Assembly (NCBI GenBank): GCA_013204685.1
Contig: JABMSC010000056.1
Span: 1 to 14,439, forward strand
Reading direction: 5' to 3'
DNA length: 14,439 nt
From: Candidatus Omnitrophota bacterium
Lineage (GTDB): Bacteria; Omnitrophota; Gorgyraeia; Tantalellales; Tantalellaceae
The notes under the pieces are model-generated. The model saw nothing but the letters and a program-made list of their open reading frames with translations, did no database searches and was not told the DNA's origin. A program made the translations under genes and the position numbers. Below, piece by piece: positions 7,698 to 14,439 of the stretch. Position 1 is the stretch's first letter, and every line of letters begins with the position of its first letter.

Positions 7698-10600
7698 TTA
7701 TTGCTGTGTTGTCAATAGGAACATGAAGGAAATGAATAAAACTGCGGCTATCGCAATACAAAATATGGCCATTATCTTGCGATATTGTTTAAAGATCGAA
7801 TATATAGCGGGAACAACTACCAGGGTGAGGGGGGTTGCAAATAAAAGTCCTCCTATAACGGTAGTAGCAAGCGGTTTCCACAGGTTTGACCCTTCACTCC
7901 TGTCCAGGAACATGGGAAGAAGCCCGAAAACAGTAGTGGCGGTCGTCATAAGCACCGGACGGAGCCTGTCTCTTGCTGCCTGCAAGAGCACCCTGAATGT
8001 GTTGCTTCGCACTGTCAAGAGATGATTTGCATGATCCACAAGTATGATACCATTGTTAACCACTATGCCTGCGAGCATCATCATTCCAAAATAAGCCCCT
8101 ATCCCGACGGAGATCCCGCGAAACCAAAGCGCCCCTATTGCCCCTACCGTTGCCAGAAGAACAGTAACTATAACTATATACGGCTGCAAGTACGATTCGA
8201 ACATGGAAGCAAGAACCAGCAATATTAAAATAACGACAACAATGATCATGAGAGCGAATTCCCGGCCAGTTTTAAGCATCAGCTCATAATCCCCGCCTAT
8301 TTCATAGTAATAATCCTCGGGGAGTTTCAGGTCTGAGAGTTCCTTGTGCACTAATTTTGCTGCCGTTCCAAGCGGTATTTCTCCGATGTTTGAGCTGACC
8401 TGTATCATTCGTGCCCGGTTCTTGCGCCAGATCTCACTGGGGCCAAGCCCATACTCGAAACTGACAACCTGGTCAAGTAAAACCCTGTCATCACCTTTTT
8501 TCGCCACAGTCATGCCGTGCACATCCTTAACTGTTCTTCTGTCCTTCTCCTGCATCCGCACTATTGTTTCCACCTCGGATTTCTCCGTATGATACATCGT
8601 CGCCCTCACGCCCCGGATCTTTGCGTGGACGATATCAGCTATGTCTTTGGTGGTGAACCCGAAGTCAGCTGCTTTCTTCCTGTCAACCTTGAGGTCAAGC
8701 TCGGGCCGCCCCTCCCTCATGCGTATCTTTGTATCGGTAAAATACGGTATACGCCCAAATCTTGTCGTCATTGCGATCGCTATTTCACGCAATATTTCAT
8801 AATCAAAGCCATATATGTTCAGTATGATCTCTTTTGTCCCCACTTCCTGTTCTTCTTCGAAGTATATAAATGCCGGCTGAAAACGTGAAACCTTAGGCCT
8901 TAGGCTCTCTATTACTTCTGAAACTGACCTCTGCCGGCTGGTCAATCCTCCGAGTTTTACATATATCTTGCTCGACCATGCCTCGACCCTTGAGGTGAAT
9001 TCATCCACTTCCGGTACTTCCCTCAGTATATCTTCCACCTCTTTCACTATTTCGTCGCTTGAATCAAGCTTGGCCCCTGTAGGCAGTTCCACGAATATCG
9101 TAAATCGGTTCTGCTCGGTCGAACCCATGAACTCTTTTCCCATCCCCCTAAAAACCAGCCACGCTATAACAAAGAGGCCAAACGCAAAGGCAATCACAAG
9201 AAACCGCCTGCGGAGCACAAAAAGAAGTGCTTTCTCCTGCGCAACATAAATGGGCCGCAGGAACTCTTCCTTAACTTTTTCCGAACCTCCTCCTTTTTGC
9301 GTGATATTTATCTTTGAACTCATAAGTGGCACTATCATGACTGCTACAAAAAACGAAATACATAAAGAAAATACAACAGTCCAGGCCGCGCCCCCATACT
9401 GCAGGCTCATGGTCTTACTGATAAATATCATCGGCAGAAAGACAACAATTGTGGTCAGGGTCGAGAAAAGAATAACAAGGTTCATTTCACTTGAACCATC
9501 AATGGCCGAATCTATTTTGTTAAGCCCCATTTCACTTTTTGTTACTACATTTTCGAACACAACGATCGAGTTATCAACAAGCATACCTACGCCGAGAGCA
9601 AGGCCGAAAAGTGTGGTTACGTTTATGGTAAGCTCCTTGGCGTACATAAAACCAAAAGTTATTAGGATCGATACGGGTATCGACAGTGCAACTATCAATA
9701 TTGACCGTTGTTCTTTAAATATAAGGAGAAAGATGATCAATCCCAGCAGTACTATATAAACCGTTTCAATGGGCGCAAAGAGTCCCCCGAGCACGCCGGC
9801 AAGTAATATCAGGATCTCTTTCTGCCCCTTAACGGCCACAAAACCAAACAGCAGGAAAGTTGCGATTTTCATCCAGAGATCCGGAGCAAAGAAAATTCCG
9901 AGTATCCCGAAAGGAATTATTAAAAGAATTTCTTTTCTGAATTTTCCCATAAAGAACATGAGCACAAAAATTATCAGAATTGCGCCCCTTAAAAGCGCGT
10001 CACGTAAATTTGCTATGGATTTTTTTATGAATGTTGACTGGTTCTTTGTAACCAACAGCCCCAGGTCTTCAGGCAATACGGTTTTTAACTCTTCGATCGC
10101 GACGACTATGTCCTTGGCTACGTCTATAGTGTTGGCTTTGGATTCCTTCTGGACATAAACCGACACGATCGGTTTTTCATTGATCCTCGCGTAAGTTTTC
10201 GGATCCAGATATGAGTCTTTTATCGCCGCAAAATCCCTCGCCCTCACAACCGATCCGTCGGGCTTGGTGAGAACCACCGTATCTTTTATGTCATCCAGGC
10301 TGACAAACTGCCCCATCGCCCTTACCAGGATCTTGTCCCTCCGCTTTTCAAATTCGCCCGTTAAGAGGTTGAGGTTACTCGCCCCAAGAGCCGCAATAAG
10401 TTTGTTGATCGACACCCCATACCGTACAAGGGCCTTTTTATCAACTTCGATTATTATTTTACGTTCCCGCCCTCCCCCGATCTCGACATTAGCAACGCCG
10501 CTTATACGCTTCATGCGTTCTTTGATATCCTCGTCGACTATTTTTCTGAGTTCTTCCGTTGTCTTCTTGGTACTTGTAACGGCAAATATGACGATGGGCA

Positions 10601-11009
10601 CATCCGTCTGCGAAAACTGGGCGATAATGGGCTTTTCAGCCTGTTCCGGAAGCTGTTCCTTGACTTTAGCGAATTTTTCCCTGACCTCCATCGCCGCAAG
10701 ACGCATATCTATTCCCCGCTCGAAAAAAAGCACAACGGTGGATTCACCCTCCTTGGATATGGAAAGTATGCTCTCCAGATGGGAAACGGTACTTACGGCT
10801 TCTTCCACGGGCCTGGTTACCATGGATTCTACTTCGGTGGGAGGCACTCCGCCGCGGATGTAAACGATTATACTTATCCTGCCAAAAGATACATCAGGGT
10901 AAAGTTCCACCGGGAGACGTGAAAGAGAAACTAATCCATAAAGGATCAGGGCGGAAAACAGCATCAAGGTGCTTATCGGGCGGACTATGGAAAAGCGGGA
11001 TAGGCTCAT
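7698..11009 (-). CDS. RND-family efflux permease subunit with extra membrane segments (RND 1)
   Basis: 1103 residues; AcrB/HAE-1 superfamily, inner-membrane proton-driven export pump subunit working with a periplasmic adaptor and outer-membrane channel. The start fits the family N-terminus (IVRPISTLM) and an in-frame stop lies two codons upstream. Landmarks: TM1 about 10-30; first periplasmic porter part about 31-340; TM2 about 341-356; TM4 motif GLALGVGMLVDNSIVVFEN with Asp479; second porter part from about 621; TM10 region GIVVNNGIILVDHAN near 981-995; LRPVLMT at 1016-1022. TM4 has VDN, not the AcrB VDD, as is common in this superfamily. Odd: about 76 hydrophobic residues inserted between TM2 and TM3 and an extra C-terminal hydrophobic helix (about 1079-1099), versus about 1030-1050 residues in usual members. 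It follows RND 2 by 166 bases; no good ribosome binding site precedes it. Substrate unknown. Confidence 0.95.
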   Translation of the reverse strand: MSLSRFSIVRPISTLMLFSALILYGLVSLSRLPVELYPDVSFGRISIIVYIRGGVPPTEVESMVTRPVEEAVSTVSHLESILSISKEGESTVVLFFERGIDMRLAAMEVREKFAKVKEQLPEQAEKPIIAQFSQTDVPIVIFAVTSTKKTTEELRKIVDEDIKERMKRISGVANVEIGGGRERKIIIEVDKKALVRYGVSINKLIAALGASNLNLLTGEFEKRRDKILVRAMGQFVSLDDIKDTVVLTKPDGSVVRARDFAAIKDSYLDPKTYARINEKPIVSVYVQKESKANTIDVAKDIVVAIEELKTVLPEDLGLLVTKNQSTFIKKSIANLRDALLRGAILIIFVLMFFMGKFRKEILLIIPFGILGIFFAPDLWMKIATFLLFGFVAVKGQKEILILLAGVLGGLFAPIETVYIVLLGLIIFLLIFKEQRSILIVALSIPVSILITFGFMYAKELTINVTTLFGLALGVGMLVDNSIVVFENVVTKSEMGLNKIDSAIDGSSEMNLVILFSTLTTIVVFLPMIFISKTMSLQYGGAAWTVVFSLCISFFVAVMIVPLMSSKINITQKGGGSEKVKEEFLRPIYVAQEKALLFVLRRRFLVIAFAFGLFVIAWLVFRGMGKEFMGSTEQNRFTIFVELPTGAKLDSSDEIVKEVEDILREVPEVDEFTSRVEAWSSKIYVKLGGLTSRQRSVSEVIESLRPKVSRFQPAFIYFEEEQEVGTKEIILNIYGFDYEILREIAIAMTTRFGRIPYFTDTKIRMREGRPELDLKVDRKKAADFGFTTKDIADIVHAKIRGVRATMYHTEKSEVETIVRMQEKDRRTVKDVHGMTVAKKGDDRVLLDQVVSFEYGLGPSEIWRKNRARMIQVSSNIGEIPLGTAAKLVHKELSDLKLPEDYYYEIGGDYELMLKTGREFALMIIVVVILILLVLASMFESYLQPYIVIVTVLLATVGAIGALWFRGISVGIGAYFGMMMLAGIVVNNGIILVDHANHLLTVRSNTFRVLLQAARDRLRPVLMTTATTVFGLLPMFLDRSEGSNLWKPLATTVIGGLLFATPLTLVVVPAIYSIFKQYRKIMAIFCIAIAAVLFISFMFLLTTQQ
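9708..9935 (-). repeat. Duplicated transmembrane hairpin inserted in RND 1
   Basis: Residues 359-396 and 397-434 are two 38-residue hydrophobic units. Both begin KEIL, both have a G(I/V)LGxxFAP core, and both end in Gln. Each can supply two membrane segments, placed between the standard TM2 (AILIIFVLMFF) and TM3 (RSILIVALSIPVSILITF). TM2 and TM3 in ordinary RND pumps are joined by a short cytoplasmic loop, so this is an in-frame expansion of the membrane domain, possibly derived from the TM2-TM3 hairpin itself. Confidence 0.75.
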
Positions 11010-11023
11010 AGTTTAGTTCGGGG

Positions 11024-11044
11024 TTCAGAGTTCAGAGTTCAGAG
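11024..11044. repeat. Three perfect TTCAGAG heptamers in RND 1 leader
   Basis: TTCAGAG occurs three times head to tail, 15 to 35 bases upstream of the RND 1 start codon. On the mRNA it reads CTCTGAA. It separates the purine-rich AAAAAAGAGGACGAG (about 11056-11070) from the start codon, where a ribosome binding site would otherwise be expected. Confidence 0.9.
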
Positions 11045-11088
11045 TTGTAATCTCGTCCTCTTTTTTAGTCTTGAGTCTGGTATCTTGT

Positions 11089-11121
11089 CCCGTTATAAAT
11101 TTCTTCGAAATTTGTAACGGG
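11089..11121. repeat. Intergenic hairpin repeat, copy B
   Basis: Same 33-base palindrome as at 7622: CCCGTTATAAATTTC, loop TTC, GAAATTTGTAACGGG. The stem has 15 pairs with one wobble. Against the copy at 7622 it differs in the loop and in one stem base, where T-G becomes T-A, so pairing is kept. It lies between the two RND genes. Confidence 0.85.
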
Positions 11122-11135
11122 CCATGGTTCGCCTG

Positions 11136-11170
11136 CCCCGCTATGAATTTCTTTGAGATTTTTAACGGGG
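11136..11170. repeat. Intergenic hairpin repeat, copy C
   Basis: A more diverged copy, 35 bases: CCCCGCTATGAATTTC, loop TTT, GAGATTTTTAACGGGG. The stem keeps 5 outer pairs and the inner AATTTC part, with two mismatches and wobbles in between. It ends 5 bases from the stop codon of RND 2, in direct orientation with the copy at 11089. Confidence 0.8.
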
Positions 11171-11175
11171 CCTGG

Positions 11176-14100
11176 CTACTGAATGTTGGTTTCTTGCTTA
11201 TTCTTTTTATCCGTTTCTTTCTTAAAAAACTTAACAATGCTTCCTCTGATGTCATTTTCAAGGATAAAAATAGAGGGGATCACAAATGGAGTAAAAAAAG
11301 TGGCAATAATTAATCCTCCCATAACGCTTATCGCCATGGGGGCCATAAGCTTACCCCCCCTGCTGACAGCCAGGGCCATCGGGAATAAACCCAACACCGT
11401 GGTAAGAGCGGTCATCACGATCGGCCTCAGTCTTGCCTTGCCGGATTCGACTACAGCCTCAAGCGGCGTCTTACCCTTACTTATCAAGATGTTCGTATAA
11501 TCAACAAGAACAATACCATTATTAACAACGATACCCCCGAGTATAATAACACCGAGCAAAGCAACTACACTTACTGATGTCGAGGTCGCAAATAGCGCCA
11601 GAAGCACCCCTATAAGTGAAAGCGGCACGGTAAAAAGTATGATCAAGGGCTGTGTTATAGACTCGAACTGTGCAGCCATAACCATGTAAACCAGGACTAT
11701 GGCGAAAATAAGGGCAAACCGTAAGCTATCAAAAGATTTTTTCATCTCCTCAGATTCTCCCGCAAGACGGATGGTATATCCCGGGCGAACCTTGGTCTGG
11801 TCCAGCATTTTTTCAACATCATTAACGACATCCGAAAGTTTTCTGTTCACAATACCGGCGGCTATCGTTATGGTCCTTTCCTGCCCCAGACGTTTGATCT
11901 CACTGGGGCCCTTTCCTCTCTCAAAATTTGCGACAGTCCCCAGCGGTATCATCCCTCCTTGCGGCATCGCAAGCCGTATATGATAAAGCTTGCCGAAAGT
12001 GTCTCTATCCACTTTCCGTAACCTTACCCTTATGTCTATCTCACGCCCCTTTTCCTTGAACTGCGAAGAAACGTACCCCCTCAAAACCATCTGTGCTATA
12101 CGCGCAAGGTCGACCACTGAGATCTCATATAAAGAGGCCTTGTCCTTGTCTACATTGATCCTTACTTCCGGGGATGCTTTCGGAATATCATCTTCTATGC
12201 CGAAAATCCCCTTGATCTGTTCCAGGTTCCCTTCGATCTCCCTGGCCATATCTTCAAGCGCATCCAGCCGCTCGCCTTTTACCTCAATTGTTATTGGTTT
12301 TCCGCCTCCCCCGAACGCTCCGGCGATGGCCCCCTGCTGTAATGTAAACTCTATATTGGCGTCTTTTAAGATCTTTTCTTTTTTCAGCCTTTCTTTTATT
12401 TCCTGCACAAGATCCGCGGTTCTCACCTTTGTTTTTTCTTTAAGTTTAACTATACTTTTTGCCTGATGAGACCCCATTTTCTGGACCACATCCTTGGCCT
12501 TCTTTCCACTCGTAGATCCCGCAACAGAGCTGACCGATTCTACATCAGGATACTTGTTTATGATTTCCTCTACTCTCAAAATAGCATCATTTGTTATCAT
12601 CAGTTTCGTGCCCACCGGCATATCCATCTTTACGTCAAAAGCCCCCTGATCGACCTTGGGCAAAAGTTCTTTTTCAAGAGCATTGACCACAAATAAACTC
12701 CCTAAGAAAAGCACCACCACAAAAGTTAATGCTATCCCCTTATGTCGGATAAATCTCCTTAAAAGCACATCGTATTTTTCGACTAATTTTTTCCATTTTT
12801 CTCCGCCGGCGAAAGCAGCTGCTCCCTTAGCCACTTCTTCTTCGGACCCACCCAGCTTGCAGCTCAAAAGCGGTATCAGGGTAAGTGCGACCCACAAAGA
12901 CCCGATCAGTGAAAATATTACGGTAAAGGCAAGTTCCTTGAAAAGCTGCCCCGCTATACCAACAACGAATACCATTGGGAAAAATACGCATATGGTCGTC
13001 AATGTTGATGCTATGATGGCATTTGCCACTTCGCTCGCGCCGGCTGTCGCTGCTTTTTCTCTGGATTCTCCCATTTCCTGGTGACGGAAGATATTCTCAA
13101 TAACAACGATAGCATTATCGACAAGCATGCCTACACCTAGCGCCAGCCCTCCAAGGGACATCATGTTAATGGAAATATTGAACCCGGCCATGCAGAAAAA
13201 CACTATTGTTACGGAGATCGGTATACTTAAAGTAACTATTGCTGCTGACTTGATGTTTCTTAGGAAAGCCAGAAGAACAAAGAAAGCCAGAATACCCCCG
13301 AGAAAAGCTGCATCACGAACACCGTTGATCGCGTCTTTTATAAAAATGGACTGATCATCGACAATTGTCATCTTGATATCTTTCGGCAGCACCTCTCTCA
13401 AGTGTTTGAACGACTTTTTTACCCTCCCGACAACTTTCATGGTATTGGCTTGCGCCTGTTTCTGTATCTCTATTGAAATATTAGGGTTGCCGTTATACCT
13501 TGAGAAGCTGGTTCTTTCTTTGAATGTATCTTTTACATCTGCGACATCATTTATAGTGACAACGCTTGCCTTGGCGCTTATTTTTCTTTCCTTGAGTTTT
13601 TCCTCAAATGAAAGTTGTCTTTGATCCCCTTCTTCGGATTTACTTTTTACTGTAACTTTTCCTATTTCTTCGACATTTTCAAACTCGCCAAGCGTGCGTA
13701 TAAGATATTCGTAGAAACTTTCCTTGATAGTACCGGCCGGATAATTCAGATTCGCGTTGCTGATCGCATCGGATATCTCAAGTATTGACACCCCGTAAGC
13801 CGTCAGTTTCTCCTGGTTAACCTCGACAAGTATCTCCCTCTCGAGTCCTCCCTCGACGGAAGCTGAAGCAACACCGTCTATTTTCTCCAGCTCTTCCTTA
13901 ATGATATTAGTAGCTATCTGGCGCAGTTTTGCCAGGTTTCTGTTGCCTGTGACACTTATTGTAAGAATGGGCCGTTCAAATGGGTTAAACGCAACAACGA
14001 GGGGTTCTGACGCATCCCTGGGAAGCCGCGCTTTTATAAGGTCCAGTTTTTCGCGCATCTTTAAGGAGGTGAAGTCGAGATTCTGATCCCAGTCAAATTC

Positions 14101-14379
14101 GGCCATGACAATGGATATACCTTCCTTTGATATCGATCTAAGTGTCTTAAGGCCGCTTACCGTTCCAACGGCTTCTTCTACGGGCCGGGTAAGAAGGGTT
14201 TCTATTTCTTCCGGTGCAGCATTTGCGTATTCAGTGAAGACCGTAAGCTGAGGATAGGTGATTGGTGGAAAAAGTTCCTGTGGAAGCCTGAGAAGAGCTA
14301 TTATCCCGAAAAGCATGGCCAGGATAACCAGCATAACTGTTGTTACCGGTCTTCTTATTGAAAATTCGGGTAAGCCCAT
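11176..14379 (-). CDS. RND-family efflux permease subunit (RND 2), near-canonical
   Basis: 1067 residues; AcrB/HAE-1 superfamily inner-membrane permease that exports small molecules using the proton gradient as part of a tripartite pump. The start gives the typical N-terminus FSIRRPVTTVMLVILAMLFG. Landmarks: TM1 about 11-30; porter part 1 about 31-350; TM2 FLGGILAFFVLLAFL from about 359; TM4 GGLALGVGMLVDNAIVVIEN with Asp421; second porter part about 570-880 with a glycine-rich stretch at 683-693; TM10 region GGIVVNNGIVLVDYTN (948-963); LRPIVMT (984-990); a lysine-rich cytoplasmic tail. A charged insertion of about 25 residues (about 246-271) sits where AcrB has a short beta turn in the funnel/docking part. 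It is the first gene of the visible row; the adaptor and outer-membrane channel are not in view. Ribosome binding site weak. Substrate unknown. Confidence 0.95.
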   Translation of the reverse strand: MGLPEFSIRRPVTTVMLVILAMLFGIIALLRLPQELFPPITYPQLTVFTEYANAAPEEIETLLTRPVEEAVGTVSGLKTLRSISKEGISIVMAEFDWDQNLDFTSLKMREKLDLIKARLPRDASEPLVVAFNPFERPILTISVTGNRNLAKLRQIATNIIKEELEKIDGVASASVEGGLEREILVEVNQEKLTAYGVSILEISDAISNANLNYPAGTIKESFYEYLIRTLGEFENVEEIGKVTVKSKSEEGDQRQLSFEEKLKERKISAKASVVTINDVADVKDTFKERTSFSRYNGNPNISIEIQKQAQANTMKVVGRVKKSFKHLREVLPKDIKMTIVDDQSIFIKDAINGVRDAAFLGGILAFFVLLAFLRNIKSAAIVTLSIPISVTIVFFCMAGFNISINMMSLGGLALGVGMLVDNAIVVIENIFRHQEMGESREKAATAGASEVANAIIASTLTTICVFFPMVFVVGIAGQLFKELAFTVIFSLIGSLWVALTLIPLLSCKLGGSEEEVAKGAAAFAGGEKWKKLVEKYDVLLRRFIRHKGIALTFVVVLFLGSLFVVNALEKELLPKVDQGAFDVKMDMPVGTKLMITNDAILRVEEIINKYPDVESVSSVAGSTSGKKAKDVVQKMGSHQAKSIVKLKEKTKVRTADLVQEIKERLKKEKILKDANIEFTLQQGAIAGAFGGGGKPITIEVKGERLDALEDMAREIEGNLEQIKGIFGIEDDIPKASPEVRINVDKDKASLYEISVVDLARIAQMVLRGYVSSQFKEKGREIDIRVRLRKVDRDTFGKLYHIRLAMPQGGMIPLGTVANFERGKGPSEIKRLGQERTITIAAGIVNRKLSDVVNDVEKMLDQTKVRPGYTIRLAGESEEMKKSFDSLRFALIFAIVLVYMVMAAQFESITQPLIILFTVPLSLIGVLLALFATSTSVSVVALLGVIILGGIVVNNGIVLVDYTNILISKGKTPLEAVVESGKARLRPIVMTALTTVLGLFPMALAVSRGGKLMAPMAISVMGGLIIATFFTPFVIPSIFILENDIRGSIVKFFKKETDKKNKQETNIQ

Positions 14380-14395
14380 AATGATTTACAGTCCA

Positions 14396-14439
14396 CCCCG
14401 TTACAGGGTTTATAGGGGACGTGCCACTTGGGGCCACAC
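14396..14439. repeat. Degenerate hairpin repeat, copy D, with GGGACGTG tail
   Basis: CCCCGTTACA and TTTATAGGGG, separated by GGG, match the two arms of the reverse-complemented hairpin with the centre deleted. They are followed by GGGACGTG (14416-14423) and GGGGCCACAC, which resemble the flank of the copy at 7622 (GGGACGTG then GGGGGCACAC). It lies 17 bases upstream of the RND 2 start and runs to the window edge. Confidence 0.55.

Noticed and set aside
7498..7761. Minus-strand 87-residue frame
   Set aside because: It overlaps the end of RND 1 in another frame, crosses hairpin copy A and has no recognisable features.
9708..9935. Frameshift or chimeric assembly as the cause of the RND 1 insertion
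   Set aside because: The frame stays open on both sides, the inserted units are hydrophobic and mutually related, and the standard TM3 and TM4 motifs resume immediately after. Read mapping would still be the decisive test.
11089..11170. CRISPR-like pair of repeats
   Set aside because: Only two adjacent copies, each an internal palindrome of differing sequence, with no regular spacer array and no cas genes.
11025..11261. Minus-strand 78-residue frame and plus-strand 80-residue frame (11071-11313) with repeated ISKKFI or NFFEI peptides
   Set aside because: The repeated peptides are translations of the two hairpin repeats in the intergenic space, and both frames overlap the end of RND 2.

Overview
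This window looks like part of a Gram-negative, probably uncultivated bacterial genome. The best guess is candidate phylum Omnitrophota (former OP3). That guess rests on a giant, lysine/glutamate-rich, secreted open reading frame with a non-standard N-terminal domain, together with RND-type envelope transporters and a dispersed palindromic repeat between genes. The phylum is inferred from remembered traits of the group and was not tested by any search.

All three real genes lie on the minus strand, so the transcription order runs from right to left: RND permease 2 (14379 to 11176), RND permease 1 (11009 to 7698), and a giant secreted protein (7279 to beyond base 1). The two RND genes are separated by 166 bases holding two copies of a palindromic hairpin repeat and a TTCAGAG heptamer tandem repeat. 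A 418-base AT-rich gap with a third hairpin copy separates RND 1 from the giant gene. That gap also carries a good sigma70-type promoter with an extended -10, so the giant gene is probably its own transcription unit. A degenerate fourth copy of the repeat sits just upstream of RND 2.

The giant gene is open for 2426 codons without a stop and runs off the left edge. In order it shows a long-n-region signal peptide, a domain with histidine/glutamate motifs recalling the TraB/ChaN/erythromycin-esterase fold, an HExxH motif (HETRH) of zinc-metallopeptidase type, a fourfold degenerate LLRIP-type repeat, and more than 1000 residues of mainly charged helix/coiled coil with at least two copies of a 44-residue repeat. 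No stop was met, so the true size is unknown.

The RND pair are inner-membrane, proton-driven permease subunits of the AcrB/HAE-1 superfamily. RND 2 is close to canonical. RND 1 is unusual: between the normal TM2 and TM3 it carries about 76 extra residues made of two related hydrophobic units, plus an extra hydrophobic C-terminus. No periplasmic adaptor or outer-membrane channel gene is visible; they may lie upstream, beyond the right edge. No tRNA, rRNA, CRISPR array or insertion sequence was seen.
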